Under the pieces are notes generated by a model that was given only the letters and a program-made list of their open reading frames with translations, made no database searches and had not been told where the DNA came from. 64,000 bases of DNA, taken from NCBI GenBank assembly GCA_027603945.1, contig JADIIU010000057.1:17907-81906 (forward strand), read 5' to 3'. Source of the DNA: Terramyces sp. JEL0728 (Eukaryota > Chytridiomycota > Chytridiomycetes > Rhizophydiales > Terramycetaceae). A program made the translations under genes and the position numbers. Below, in pieces: positions 26,611 to 37,588 of the stretch (position 1 is the stretch's first letter; each line of letters opens with the position of its first letter).

Positions 26611-26844
26611 AATGAGGTGTAAACTGCGGAATCCGTTAACCTTTTTATAGCCACTGTGACGGTTGCATCCTACCCGGCCCGGGTCGGCCGATAGCCCGAG
26701 TTGTTCTTAATATATAAAGTCGCAAATAAATGAAATTTCACCTCATTTTTCTTATTTTTACTATTATGAGATTGCCAGCTGTTGTATTACTCGCAGATCA
26801 TTTTGTGTTGGCTTGAATTTTTCTCTTTTTTCTTCAAAGATCTA

Positions 26845-28527
26845 ATGGCGACCACAGCATCTGCACCAAAACAAACTCAATTTAGAGACAAAGAAAAGCC
26901 AAAGGAGGTGCGATCAAGTAATATTATTGCAGCCAAAGGTATTTTTATAATTTATGCCAGCTGTTGCGGACGCGATCAGAACTAGTTTGGGACCAAAAGG
27001 AATGGACAAGATGGTACATTTTTCAATGATTCTAGATTCAATTTGGAAAAGGAGAAGTCGTTATTACTAACGATGGTGCTACTATCTTGAAGCATATGGC
27101 AGTTATGCATCCAGCCGCTAAAATGGTATTTGATTTCTAATGTAGTTGGTTGATTTGTCTGCCGCTCAAGATGTTGAAGCTGGAGATGGTACTACTTCAG
27201 TTGTAGTATTGGCTGGAAGCTTATTGACTGCTGCTGAAAGTTTGCTCCACCAAGGAATTCACCCAACTATCATTGCAGAGTCTTTCACCAGGGCTGCTGA
27301 AATCTCTTCTCATTACTTGGAAGAGATCTCAACCAAGCTTGATCTTACTGACAGAGAATCTTTATTGAGAGCAGCATCCACATCTTTAAACTCAAAGATT
27401 GTTTCTCAATATTCTACACTTTTATCACCTATCGCCGTCGATTCAGTCCTTAAAGTTATAGATCCAACAGTCGCAACTAATGTGGATTTAAGAGATATTC
27501 GTCTAGTAACCAAACTGGGTGGAACTATCGACGATACGGTCATGGTTGACGGATTGGTGTTAACTCAAAATGTTATTACTAGCGGTGGTGGTCCAAATAG
27601 AATGGAAAAGGCAAAGATCGCTTTGATCCAATTCCAACTATCCCCTCCAAAGCCAGATGTAGCAGATCTTTAATGTAGATTGACAACCAAGTCATTGTGA
27701 ATGATTATCGCCAAATGGACAAAATTTTGAAGGAAGAACGTCAATACTTATTGAACCTCTGCAAAAAAATCAAGAAAAGCGGATGCAATGTATTGTTGAT
27801 TCAAAAATCCATCCTCAGAGATGCTGTAAACGACTTGTCACTGCATTTTTTGGCCAAATTGAAAATTTTGGCAATCAAGGAAATCGAACGTGACGAAGTT
27901 GAATTTATCTGCAAGGTATGTTTGCCTCTAAATTAGTCTACCGGCTGCAAACCAATTGCTGATATTGAATCCTTTACCGAAGATAAATTAGGATATGCAA
28001 ATATGGTTGAAGAAGTTTCAAGCATGGGTGCCAGATATGTCCAGATCACTGGGGTAAAGAATGCAGGAAAGTCCGTCAGCGTTTTGATTAGAGGTGCAAA
28101 CCAGCTTGTTTTGGAAGAAGCCGAAAGATCGTTACACGATGCTTTATGTGTCATTCGTTGTTTAGTTAAAAAGAGAGCTTTGATTGCTGGAGGAGGTGCT
28201 CCTGAAGTATACATTTCCCAAAAACTCCAACATTTGGCTAAATCTTTAAAGGGAATGGAAGCTTACTGTTTCCAAGAATTTGCAAATGCTCTTGAAGTTA
28301 TTCCATATACTTTGGCTGAAAATGCAGGTCTCAATCCTATTAGAATTGTTACTGAATTACGCAACAGACACGCTAATGGAGAAATAACTGCTGGAATTAA
28401 TGTGCGTAAGGGCACTATCAGCAATATCTTGGAAGAAAACGTTATTCAGCCTTTGTTAGTTTCTACTAGTGCAATTACCCTTGCATCTGAAACTGTCAAA
28501 ATGATCATGAAAATTGATGATATGTAA
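26845..28527 (+). CDS. CCT4: Chaperonin CCT/TRiC subunit delta
   Basis: Six exons (26845-26938, 26961-27013, 27036-27125, 27146-27658, 27679-27915, 27937-28527) sum to 1,578 nt, 525 residues, the usual CCT4 length. Group II chaperonin motifs: [33 protein letters not shown] near the ATP site, SPPKPDIDNQV, and GGGAPEV. The delta assignment rests on the N-terminus ([31 protein letters not shown] in outline) and the LVDLSAAQD segment. The ring folds actin and tubulin in the cytosol. Five introns of 20-22 nt, three of them clustered in the first 300 bp. It sits between two P450 genes with no obvious functional link. Confidence 0.93.
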
Positions 28528-28620
28528 GATTATTTATTAACTGTAGTGTCGCTGTTCGTTAAATTCTTAATAAATCTATATTTTTGATTTAATTCACTTT
28601 CTTTGTTCACGTCATTCCCA

Positions 28621-30272
28621 ATGGCCAGCTTTGTGCAGAGTATCATCGAAAACAAACCAAAAGCGCTATTGATAGCGGTAAATATTGCCGCTATTACTTC
28701 CATAGTGTATTACTACACTCACAGTGGGAAAAAGCGGTCGGATATTCCAGGACCAAGCGGTTGGCCAATTGTAGGCGATGTTGACTTTTACAGGTATGGC
28801 TCGCTAATACAGCTATCTATTTAAATTCAAAATACACGATTATCACGCAAAGAATGTAAAAAAGTACGGCCCAATTTTGCAAACCGATGGACTGGCAGGG
28901 AATATGGTGATCGTGGCAGATGCTCAGGAAGCCAAAAGAATCTTGACCGATACAGATACTTTTGAAAGAGGGAATGAATTGCGATCAAAAATGTTGGGTT
29001 TGTTGGACAACGCGTTGTTTTTCCTTCCATCTAGTGACTTGTGGAGGAAACATAGAAAGCTGTTACAGCCTGCATTTGGCCCAACTCATTTGCGACATGC
29101 TGCTGAGGCATCTCGGGAATCCGTGCTGGAATTTGAGCAATTTTTGAGCGATCGCTGTGCAGCAGACCTAAATGTCCAAACAGATCTTCACATAGCCTTG
29201 AAATGTATCACGTTAGATATTATGTAATTCTGGTCTAACAGTAGTGGAAAAGTAGCATTCGGAAAATCGTATTTATCATTAATTGTAGAATGAACTCTGT
29301 GCAATCATTGAATGGTAAGAGCAATGGAAGCTGGGATGATTTGGACGCGATCTCTACAGATATATTTTCGTTAAGGTTTGGCACACATCCTTGGCTGTAC
29401 AAACTGCTTGGTGTCGATTTGACTTCTCCAAAAGTAGCTAAAGCCAAACAAGCGATTTACAAGTTCTTGGATGAATTGGCCGAAGAACGATTGGACAAAA
29501 TCAGGAAGAAGGTGGTTTCCCAAGAAAACTGGGATATGGATGTTCTACACAGACTTTTGATTTCCCAAGACAAAGGGGTACTTTAAGTTAATGAAGGTGA
29601 TGACCAAAGAAGAGGTATATGGCGAACTTATTGGATTCTTCTTTGCGGGGCATGAGTAAGCGAAAACTAATACCAGGACAACTGCCAATTCATTGACGTT
29701 TTTGTTTATGGAACTATCTCAAAACCCTACCGTTCGAAACAAGCTGTACAATGAAGTAAAGGACGTTGATTTTGAAAGTGAAAATCTGGCTGAAACTATT
29801 TCCAAATTAAAGTAAGGATAGTATTAACAAGGTACCTTGATTGCTGTTTCAAGGAAGCCTTACGATTGCACTCTGCAGCACCCAACGTATTACGTACTGC
29901 AATTGCAGACACCACTATCAAAGGATATGAGATAAAGAAGGGACAACAGATTATTTTAAACTTCAGAGGGATTCATCTCAGCGAAAAGAATTATTCTAAT
30001 GCCCTGGAGTTCAACCCAGATCGCTGGAACCAACCTGCTGCACAAGCACAGGGTGCTTATATGCCATTCGGGGATGGACCACATATGTAAGCACTATTAA
30101 TATCAGGTGTATTGGTCAAAAACTCGCAATTATTGAAGCCAAAATTATTGTTCTGAGGTTGATTCAAAAGTTTGATTTCGATATTGTCCCAAACCATCCA
30201 TTGGATGCAGTATCTTCCATTACTTATGGTTTGAAGCACGGATTGCTTGTCAACGTAAAGGGAAGAAAGTAA
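28621..30272 (+). CDS. Cytochrome P450, copy B
   Basis: Eight exons (28621-28793, 28813-29223, 29245-29268, 29289-29577, 29597-29655, 29677-29811, 29832-30086, 30107-30272) sum to 1,512 nt, 503 residues. Anchor (ALLIAVNIAAITSIVYYY), DIPGPSGWPIVG hinge, I-helix FFAGHETTA, K-helix FKEALR, FNPDRW and haem loop FGDGPHMCIGQ, where the codon after His is formed across the last intron. Exon 3 is only 24 nt. Introns are 19-21 nt. Five introns lie at the same protein positions as in copy A, showing common descent; two are extra, one in the N-terminal region and one after the GKVAFGKS segment. Substrate unknown. Confidence 0.95.
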
Positions 30273-30462
30273 TAAAACGCATGTGAGATTGATGTGATAG
30301 CGTTATTGATTTGAAATTTCAAGATAACTCGGATATGGCTTCACATGTAGTAATCTAATCCATTGAATAGTTTGGCAATTTTCAAATAGATCAGTGGGCA
30401 AAGAACGCAGCAGTTGAAGCTACCAACAATTTTTATTCTACAAATAACGTTTGCTGGCATGA

Positions 30463-31011
30463 TTACTTTGTGGAATGAGGCTCGGTAGTATATTTTATTG
30501 CCAAAAGAGAAGCAACGATTAAATTCAACATTTTGGAAACGCAAGCTGCAATTTCCAAAGATCCTTGAAATATCAAATCAGAGTCTGTCTGTGAATTTAC
30601 TTTTGAACTGTTGAAATATGCGACCGTTTTACGCGATCGATATTCTACAAGTGCGTTATTAACCCAAATGTACATCCGACCATCTGGACCTATAAACGTA
30701 TATTCTGTTATCTTGGATCTCTGTTTTGTAAGCGAGGTCATGAATGAACCCGAATAATCTGCATATCTGATGGGAGATCCGTTCGCAAGCCGTGTGATCT
30801 CTGATATTTTAGTTCTAATATTGTCGGTGCCCCAATAGAACTGAATTATCTCCCCTTTTGGCGACTTTAATAAGTGCGCAGTGTACAGCAGCGTTACGTT
30901 GTCTTCATTCAGGATCACTGTGGTATTTGCAGATCTCTTTCGAAATACGTTGATCTGAGATGGTCTCTTGTAATATATTGGCGGTTCGAGATCTAACAAT
31001 GCAGTTGGCAT
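30463..31011 (-). CDS. Hypothetical protein, possibly DUF6593-like
   Basis: A 182-residue frame starting at the ATG at 31011. It contains a beta-rich pattern: INVFRKRSANTTVILNEDN, LLYTAHLL, ITEYTFIGPDGRMYIWVNN and TVAYFN. This resembles the fungal DUF6593 family (tubby-like fold) in the 'NTTvi...lYta...F.W.g..Y.W' pattern, but I rank this as a pattern match only. The open frame extends upstream to 31044 without ATG. A 19-nt GT...AG block at 31033-31051 could join it to more 5' sequence, so the N-terminus is uncertain. Same strand as the aspartyl aminopeptidase gene. Confidence 0.5.
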   Translation of the reverse strand: MPTALLDLEPPIYYKRPSQINVFRKRSANTTVILNEDNVTLLYTAHLLKSPKGEIIQFYWGTDNIRTKISEITRLANGSPIRYADYSGSFMTSLTKQRSKITEYTFIGPDGRMYIWVNNALVEYRSRKTVAYFNSSKVNSQTDSDLIFQGSLEIAACVSKMLNLIVASLLAIKYTTEPHSTK

Positions 31012-31122
31012 CCCGATATTTTCAAAGGATTTTTCTGTCACCAACCATGCTACTTCGAACGCACAGACAGCTGGTTAAAGGGGTATGAACACCAGATGCC
31101 AGAGTGCAATATATATGTTTTA

Positions 31123-31314
31123 TTATACTATACTTTCTCCGGATTCCAGCTCCTTTGTTTCTTTGATATCTTTGCTGTGTTCCACTTGTGCAGAGTGTAA
31201 ATACGAGACGTCGACCTCCAATCTCCCCAAAAAGCAACAAAATAGGGCTACAAAGAGAAACGTTAACCCTACGAATGATGCGAATATGATGACTGCATAT
31301 TTGGAATCCAACAT
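31123..31314 (-). CDS. Small single-pass membrane protein (uncertain)
   Basis: 63 codons with a strong hydrophobic helix near the N-terminus (YAVIIFASFVGLTFLFVALF, then CC) and a charged tail (KDIKETKELESGES). It starts 61 bp after the aspartyl aminopeptidase stop, on the same strand. It could be an independent small gene or a 5' exon of the gene at 30463-31011; I found no frame-keeping mini-intron that clearly joins them. Confidence 0.35.
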   Translation of the reverse strand: MLDSKYAVIIFASFVGLTFLFVALFCCFLGRLEVDVSYLHSAQVEHSKDIKETKELESGESIV

Positions 31315-31374
31315 TGGTTTTTGTTTAGATAAACATTTATGTCAATAAAAAAAGTAAGGTGACAAACAACTGAT

Positions 31375-32810
31375 TTATTGATCAGCCAACTTTTTATGAA
31401 TTGAGGAAAACTTTTCGTAAAAGGCCTGCGTAAACAAATAGTTACCTTGAATAGTAGAACTGCATCGCCAACATCTTTTGTTCCAGCAGTTTCACGAACA
31501 GAGTGCATAGACCATTGCGGATTGCCTACATCGATTGTTCTTAATCCAAGCTTGGCGCTCAACATTGGGCCAATAGTACTTCCACAAGGAGAGTCATTTC
31601 TAACAACAAATTCTTGGAGATTGACGTTGGCTACTTTGGCAGCTTCTTTCAATAGCAAGCAAGTGATTGAAGTGGTTGCATACTTTTGATTTGCATTGTG
31701 TTTAATGACTACGCCGTTGTTTAAAATCGGTTGATGTTGTTTTTCGTGAACTTTCTTGTAATTTGGGTGAACTCCGTGAGCCATATCAGCGGATATTAAT
31801 AGAGACTTTGTCATGGCTCTTTCAAATACACCTTCCTAGAGTTAGATCTGCTCTTTAAAAATCTAGTCGACTTGCCTCTGCAGGGTTTCCGATCTTGGAC
31901 AATCTCTTTAGAGTTACTTCCATCAAGTTGCTGTCGGCACCGTGTGCAGTAGTGCTTCCAACCTCTTCATTATCAAATAGTGCGCAAACACGGATATTTT
32001 CGTCATTTTCTAAATCTGTAGCATTGATCAAACCATTAAGGCCGCAAAAGGACATCATTAAATTATCTAATCTTGCAGAGTGAATGAATTCGTTGTTGAT
32101 TCCTCCAATCGCTGCAGGTTGAGTATCATACAAGCACAATTCAAAATCTTTAATTTGCTCAACTGTTACGCCGAGTTTGGTTGCAATCAAATTCAAGAAT
32201 TCAGGGTGGTGAGACTGCTGGTTTTCAATTCTAAATTAACAAGGTAATACGCTTGCTTGACTTGTCCCAGAATTGGAACAAGATGTTCTTCTTTGTTGAA
32301 TGTGAATGCATCGTTAGCGGTGCGGTCTAAATGGATAGCTAGTGTGGGGATTCTAAGGATCGGCTCATCGACCCTTAAAAGCACCTGTTCAAATTGGTCC
32401 TTCTTTTCAACGATAACTTTTCCTGCAACTGACAAATCGCGATCAAACCAAGAATGCCAAATACCTCCACCATAAAGCTCAACTCCAACTTGCAAGTATC
32501 CGGACTCTACAATTTTGCTAACTGGCTTAACTTTGAAGCAAGGAGAATCAGTATGTGCACCGACAATAGAAAACCCATTTCCAGGCTTGTATTTCCCACC
32601 TACTGCAAAAGCGACAATTGCACTCTTATTTCTAGTGTAAAAGTATTTTCCGTTTGGTTTCAAATTCCATACATCTGACTCTTTGATTTCACTGAATCCG
32701 TTTGAAACTAGCCGGGCTGTACACTCCTTTACTGCGTGAAATGGTGAGGGTGATGCATCAACAAACTTTAAAAATTCTAATTGTTAATTTAGCGCACCTT
32801 TTGCAAACAT
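31375..32810 (-). CDS. Aspartyl aminopeptidase (M18 family)
   Basis: Five exons (minus strand: 32798-32810, 32251-32776, 31876-32230, 31446-31835, 31375-31425) sum to 1,335 nt, 444 residues. It releases N-terminal Asp/Glu from peptides in the cytosol or vacuole using two metal ions. Motifs: [16 protein letters not shown] with metal-binding His/Asp, [24 protein letters not shown] and [11 protein letters not shown]. Exon 1 is only 13 nt. The intron at 31836-31875 is long for this genome (40 nt) and must use a GC donor (GCAAGT) to keep the frame. The other introns are 20-21 nt. The C-terminus rejoins as [15 protein letters not shown]. Confidence 0.93.
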
Positions 32811-32966
32811 GATTGACAAAAAAAGTTTTGGCGACACTCAAAAAGGAAATCTCAGCTGATTGCTCATAAATTACATCAAAGGAAACACAAAGGTCGTGGC
32901 CAGCCCAGGTCTTGTCCCAAACGATAATAATTTATTCGTCTATACATTCAATAATCAGATGGCCTT

Positions 32967-33908
32967 CTATTCCAAATTTTCGCTAAAAGTTGCTTGCAAA
33001 AGAGTCTTGTCTCCAACTAGTGGATTCAACATTACACCAAAGCTGTTGTTTTCAGGCTTGCGTTCATGTGTCTGTTCATAGGTAAAGCCTGCAGTTTGGT
33101 GATGGTACATTTCTTGATATTGCCAGTGATTAAAATCATGGCCGTTGTTATTTAAAGCGATTGTGGCTAGTGTGTCCATCAATCCTGTTGAAGATTGCGT
33201 TTGGGGATAGTGCTGCATGTAGTGGTGGTATTCAGCTGCTGGAGCAAACGGAGCGTGTTCAATTTTAACGTGCTGTAATTCTTTATATCCGTACTCTTGA
33301 TTGCTGTACCCAATGATTGAATCAAGCAGTTGAGTGTCTAAATTTTCATATTTCTCCTTGTCAATTTTTACACCCGCGCTGTTTCCTGTTGGCGAGTTGA
33401 CTGCAGTAGAATCTTCGGGTTTGCGCTTCTTTTGAAGAGAAGCATTTTCTACTGCCCAGTCAGAGAGCTTCCATAAGCCACCTTTTCCAGGATTATTTGG
33501 AGGTCTGGGAACGCGAACAAACATTTTCTGAACAGACAAGTTGTGTCTTATGGAGTTTTGCCAAGCCTACTATTAAATAGTTATTACGACAGTGGATTCT
33601 TTGAAAAACTCGTACGTGTCTTGAATGTAATCGTATATTTCTTGCAAGGATGCCATTTGGTTTTCAGATTTCTTGATAGCTTCTATAATCAATTCGTTGT
33701 AGGATAAATCCGGACGTGGATGGGCATGCAATTTGTTTTTGAATAGGTATACTTGTTCGCCTTTCTTGGAGACCTTGGACTTTCGTGTTTTTTGTGGTTT
33801 TGATGTTGTTGCAATTTTTAACACTTGGTCAAAGAAGGTAGATGGATTCGGAGAGCCGGGAGCAGACCGTTTACGCGAGCTAGACTGTTTTGTTTGTTGA
33901 ATGTCCAT
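32967..33908 (-). CDS. Forkhead-domain transcription factor
   Basis: Two exons (minus strand: 33588-33908, 32967-33566) give 306 residues. The forkhead domain spans residues about 60-150: [37 protein letters not shown], then after the 21-nt intron (33567-33587) [20 protein letters not shown] and [21 protein letters not shown] is the DNA-recognition helix. The rest is low-complexity, His/Gln/Tyr-rich and probably disordered. A GTAAGT...TTTAG block at 33932-33962 just upstream may be a 5'-leader intron. Targets unknown; fungal forkheads often act in cell cycle or development. Confidence 0.92.
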
Positions 33909-34231
33909 TCTGCAGTCAACTGGTTTGTTATCTAAAGTTAACAACAAACGCGCGTAACTTACATGTAACTCAAGGTGGCTTGGTTTATCTCCGACTGTTC
34001 ATGATCTGCTCAGATGATAGTATCTCCAATGAGGAATATGTCGCGTTCATCAATTAAATATCTGGCCTTTAACCGCTTTTCAGTTTGATCAACATAACAT
34101 TGGACTGATGGGTCGATCGCGGTAAACAAACAAATACACTGTCATGCGGTAGTGCTAGATTAAAGTGGGATAATGTCAAAACAATATAGATTATATTAAT
34201 ATCAGGGAAAAGTCAGGGATTAAAACCTGGC
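33909..34231. other. Spacer with possible 5'-leader intron of the forkhead gene
   Basis: 323 bp. The minus-strand block 33932-33962 (31 nt, GTAAGT to TTTAG) looks like a leader intron. No coding frame is supported. Confidence 0.4.
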
Positions 34232-35308
34232 TTAACGATCTTTGTGGATCCTGTAATACTCTTCCTTGGCTTTGTTGAATATTTGCTGATCTACCCTTTT
34301 GTCCCCTAGCAGCAGCTGAGTAGTAGCAGAATCTCCTGCTTGCAGCGAAACCACAAGCGCTTCATAGTTGTTCATTGTTGGATCCACTTGGCTATCCTGT
34401 AATAGCAACTGAACAATGTCTGCTCTTCCATATCTGGAAGCATTAACAAGTGCTTCATTATTGCGCGCTGAAGGATCTGCCCGAGAATCTTTGAGTAGCA
34501 TTTCAAGGATTTCAATATTTGATGTTTTCCGAATAGCTTCGTTGTCACAGCTGCTAGGGTCTACCCTGGGATCTTGTAATAGCATTCTTGCTACTTTGAA
34601 ATTTCCGTAAATGCACGCAACTCGTATTGCTGCATTATCCACATCAGCAGGCTCTACATTCTTGTCTTGCAGTAGTATTTCAACGATATCGGCATTTCCC
34701 AGTTCGCTAGCTGCTCTGAGAGCTAGATTATTCAAATCGCCAGCATCTATCCTGCTATCTCTGAGCAAAATCGTGACAATTTCGATATTGTTATCACTTG
34801 TGGCCCGCTGTAGGTCATAATTCCTTGGTTCTACATATCCAAGCAAGAACTCTACTGATTTTGCATACTTGTTTTTACACATTTTGCTGAACACCGAAGC
34901 CAATAATTTGCTGTCAAAGGGTTCGTGGACAATATTTTGCAAAATAATGCAACAAAATTCATCCCAAATCCTTGTGATACTATCCTTGCTGGCTCGCATT
35001 TGAATAATATCCAATTTTGTATGCAGCGATACTTTTTCCAAATCAATTCGTTTAAATTCTTGCAGAAGGCTATAATGGAATGCTTCCATTGCGAAAGAAT
35101 CCCAGTCGATAATCAAACCACTTTTCACTTTCATTATTTTGGAATTATCACTGGTGGAGTTTAATTTGAGGTTTTGGAAATAATAAATAGGATTTATGAC
35201 CGGCACTAGAGGTAAACTGGACCGCAATGACCATAGCAGCTGGTGGTATTCTTTTATGGTCAAATATGGTGAAATTAGAGAGAGCTCGTCAGGAATCTGG
35301 TTCAGCAT
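34232..35308 (-). CDS. Ankyrin-repeat protein with F-box-like N-terminus
   Basis: 358 residues, no intron. The N-terminal MLNQIPDELSLISPYLTIKEY segment resembles an F-box helix pair, as in the paralogs at 60092 and 61364. The C-terminal half has about six ankyrin repeats of the form LLQDxxVDPSxxxNxAI (for example MLLQDPRVDPSSCDNEAI). Such F-box/ankyrin arrays are abundant in chytrid-like fungi and may be substrate adaptors for ubiquitin ligases; that role is inference. I chose the ATG at 35308; the upstream frame to 35440 lies antisense inside the divergent methyltransferase gene. Only 15 bp separate the two ATGs. Confidence 0.85.
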   Translation of the reverse strand: MLNQIPDELSLISPYLTIKEYHQLLWSLRSSLPLVPVINPIYYFQNLKLNSTSDNSKIMKVKSGLIIDWDSFAMEAFHYSLLQEFKRIDLEKVSLHTKLDIIQMRASKDSITRIWDEFCCIILQNIVHEPFDSKLLASVFSKMCKNKYAKSVEFLLGYVEPRNYDLQRATSDNNIEIVTILLRDSRIDAGDLNNLALRAASELGNADIVEILLQDKNVEPADVDNAAIRVACIYGNFKVARMLLQDPRVDPSSCDNEAIRKTSNIEILEMLLKDSRADPSARNNEALVNASRYGRADIVQLLLQDSQVDPTMNNYEALVVSLQAGDSATTQLLLGDKRVDQQIFNKAKEEYYRIHKDR

Positions 35309-35323
35309 TTTTTCTGAAAAAAC

Positions 35324-36130
35324 ATGGGATGGGACTTGTTTAAAAGACAAATTGGCCAATGTGCGCCAATAAAGCTGATTCAATTCGGGCCGCTTAACGA
35401 CGAACAGCAAGAGGAATTGCTTGGAATATTTAAACTGCACCAGAACGATTCTTACAATGCCAAAATTATCAAGCGGCTAAGCGAATACGAATTGCTGGAT
35501 GAATTCTACGAATTACTTTCCGAGTACTTGAATACCAATTATGACACACATGTAAAGACGTTTTATTTGCCCGACAATCGTCAGATATACCTCAAAGAAA
35601 ATATTGCTTTTGTATCCCAGGGAACAACAGGACTATGTACTTGGAGTGCCAGCCTGTTTCTAACAGAGTATTTATTGAGCGTAGAGTCAAGCGGAAAGAA
35701 TATACTGGAGTTGGGATCAGGAACAGGGCTATTGGGGATATCACTTGCGAAAAACAACAAGGTGCTGATGACAGATGTGTCGCCATTAGTCATAGACAGA
35801 TTGCACGAAAACATTGCATTAAATAGTAGCACAGCAATGGCAGATTATTTGGATTGGGAAAATCCAGAATTACAAGATTTTATTCCAGATATAACAGTAT
35901 GTGCAGATGTAGTATTCAACCCTTGCTTGATATCGCCTTTATTTCAAACTATAAAAAAATACTCAAAGGTCTGTTACATCAGCTCAACCAAAAGGAATCA
36001 GGAGACTTTTGATTTGTTTATGAAGATGGTAAACGAGGAAGGTGTTGAATATCAAGTGATTGATTTTACGAGCAACTGGTTCTATCTTCCAGAAACTGAT
36101 ATCGTACTTTTAAAGTTGTATTTTCAATGA
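35324..36130 (+). CDS. Protein-lysine methyltransferase, EEF2KMT/Efm3-like (FAM86 family)
   Basis: 268 residues, single exon. The class I SAM-binding fold shows TTGLCTWSASLFLTEYLL, the motif I loop ILELGSGTGLLGISLAKN, VLMTDVSPLVIDRLHENI and a post-motif ADVVFNPCLISPLF. This arrangement fits the FAM86/Efm3 group, which methylates a lysine of translation elongation factor 2 in the cytosol. The N-terminal helical region (LNDEQQEELLGIF, EYELLDEFYELLSEYL) is also typical. Related METTL21-type enzymes are the main alternative. The ATG is 15 bp from the divergent ankyrin gene's ATG. Confidence 0.82.
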   Translation: MGWDLFKRQIGQCAPIKLIQFGPLNDEQQEELLGIFKLHQNDSYNAKIIKRLSEYELLDEFYELLSEYLNTNYDTHVKTFYLPDNRQIYLKENIAFVSQGTTGLCTWSASLFLTEYLLSVESSGKNILELGSGTGLLGISLAKNNKVLMTDVSPLVIDRLHENIALNSSTAMADYLDWENPELQDFIPDITVCADVVFNPCLISPLFQTIKKYSKVCYISSTKRNQETFDLFMKMVNEEGVEYQVIDFTSNWFYLPETDIVLLKLYFQ

Positions 36131-36276
36131 CTTGTTGGATCTGCTCAATATTAGTGCAGAGTCAATAATTGCATTCCCTTTGGTTACAATCCTGCGAATA
36201 TTTGATTAGGATTCCATGAAAGAATTGAATCTGGAAATTCTCAACTGTCAAAAACACAAGAGCAATATATTCAAAT

Positions 36277-36657
36277 TTAGAACTGTTTTCCAGCCTTTTT
36301 CAATTCAATGCGTTCTTGAGTAAGCGCACAAGGAACGCAGCAGAAGTGGATGCAACAGTCGTTCATAGAGCTTCCATTAATTTGGCGTTGGTTTCTAAGA
36401 TTACCTCTTCCAACGCAACCAATGCAGGAATAGAAACCAAATTGTGCGGCACAGTAGTAGATGAAGCAATCACCAAACCATGAATCCTTGTTGTTCAATG
36501 CTTGTTGGTTTTGTCCGTAAACCACACATGGACAGCAGCAAGATAAGAGACAAGTTCCCATATCTTCAATTGGAGCACCTAGAGCGCCAACCGCGAATTC
36601 TCCGTTTGGAGACTTTGAAACCATCATTTGAGATTGTTGGGCATATTCTTGAGACAT
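36277..36657 (-). CDS. PLAC8-domain protein, copy 1
   Basis: 126 residues, no intron. Cys-rich PLAC8 domain: MGTCLLSCCCPCVVYGQN, then YYCAAQFGFYSCIGCVGR, and DCCIHFCCVPCALTQERIEL. PLAC8 proteins are small membrane-associated Cys-rich proteins; fungal and plant members influence metal resistance or cell size. Nearly identical in layout to copy 2, from which it has diverged at few positions. A TATA box lies 33 nt upstream. Confidence 0.92.
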   Translation of the reverse strand: MSQEYAQQSQMMVSKSPNGEFAVGALGAPIEDMGTCLLSCCCPCVVYGQNQQALNNKDSWFGDCFIYYCAAQFGFYSCIGCVGRGNLRNQRQINGSSMNDCCIHFCCVPCALTQERIELKKAGKQF

Positions 36658-36689
36658 TTTTCACAAGTTAAAAATCATGATGTGTGCAT

Positions 36690-36697
36690 TATATATA
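36690..36697 (-). promoter_or_regulatory. TATA box of PLAC8 copy 1
   Basis: TATATATA, 33 nt before the ATG at 36657 on the minus strand. Confidence 0.5.
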
Positions 36698-36808
36698 GAT
36701 GAAGGTGGATACCTATCCACCTCAATGTTTAACATATGAATCAACAACAACAAATAAATATTTGAAGTCTCCACTGAAATTATAAACAATCAGAGAAATA
36801 TAATATAT

Positions 36809-37192
36809 TTAGAATTGCTTGCCAGCCTTTTGCAATTCAATGCGTTCTTGAGTAAGTGCGCAAGGAGTGCAGCAGAAGTGGATGCAACAATCGTTCACAG
36901 AGCTTCCATTAATTTGGCGTTGGCTTCTAATATTTTGTCTTCCAACACATCCCAAGCAACTGTGGAAACCGAATTGTGCGGCACAGTAGTAGATGAAGCA
37001 ATCAACAAACCATGAATCCTTGTTGTTCAATGCTTGTTGATTTTGTCCGTAAACCACACATGGACAGCAGCAAGATAAGAGACAAGTTCCCATTTCTTCC
37101 ATTGGGGCACCTAGAGCACTAACCGCAAATTCTCCGTTTGGAGACTTTGAAACCATCATTTGAGCTTGTTGACCATATACTTGTTGAGCCAT
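36809..37192 (-). CDS. PLAC8-domain protein, copy 2
   Basis: 127 residues, no intron. Shares with copy 1 the N-terminal MMVSKSPNGEFAV segment, the CLLSCCCPCVVYGQNQQAL run and the C-terminal CALTQERIELQKAGKQF. Nucleotide similarity to copy 1 is high across the whole reading frame, so this is a recent tandem duplication. Likely membrane-associated; exact role unknown. Confidence 0.92.
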   Translation of the reverse strand: MAQQVYGQQAQMMVSKSPNGEFAVSALGAPMEEMGTCLLSCCCPCVVYGQNQQALNNKDSWFVDCFIYYCAAQFGFHSCLGCVGRQNIRSQRQINGSSVNDCCIHFCCTPCALTQERIELQKAGKQF

Positions 37193-37588
37193 TTTTTGGG
37201 TTTAGAGACATTCCGAAATATTTATATGGCACTTCATGGGTGCCACGAGTCGGAATTCTCTTTGGTGTTCTGCCTACGATGTTTCACGATGTGCCGTCAT
37301 AGAAATTAATCAATTCAAACTGGCTCAATGCAATCTCGCAATGAAGACTAAGGTATTCAAGTTATTCCGAGTTTTGTATCCGAATTCCAGTGTCAATATT
37401 CTCAGAAATGGTCTTGTCAAAATTCAGAGTTTCCCAAGTCATATGACGCAGCCCCATCAACTGTCAATCAATAAAGAAAATAGCAAGATATTCAACTCCT
37501 GGGTTTATCCTTCTGCTGCTGTAATCACTGGTGCTCAAAGACTCGGGTGAAGATTAGCTATCTAGCAAATATTATATTATATGTACAG
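37193..37588. other. Spacer between PLAC8 copies 2 and 3
   Basis: 396 bp. A 104-codon plus-strand frame (37236-37550) shows no domain, and its start overlaps the copy 2 promoter, so I do not call it. Confidence 0.45.
37219..37227 (-). promoter_or_regulatory. TATA box of PLAC8 copy 2
   Basis: ATATAAATA, about 27 nt before the ATG at 37192 on the minus strand. Confidence 0.5.

Noticed and set aside
26670..26700. G+C-rich near-palindrome (ACCCGGCCCGGGT) upstream of P450 copy A
   Set aside because: Not a perfect inverted repeat and not found elsewhere in the window; could be a binding site but there is no support.
35309..35440. Upstream extension of the ankyrin gene's frame
   Set aside because: It lies antisense within the EFM3-like gene, has no ATG there and does not match the paralogs' N-termini.
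37236..37550. 104-codon plus-strand frame between PLAC8 copies
   Set aside because: Begins inside the copy 2 promoter and has no recognisable features.
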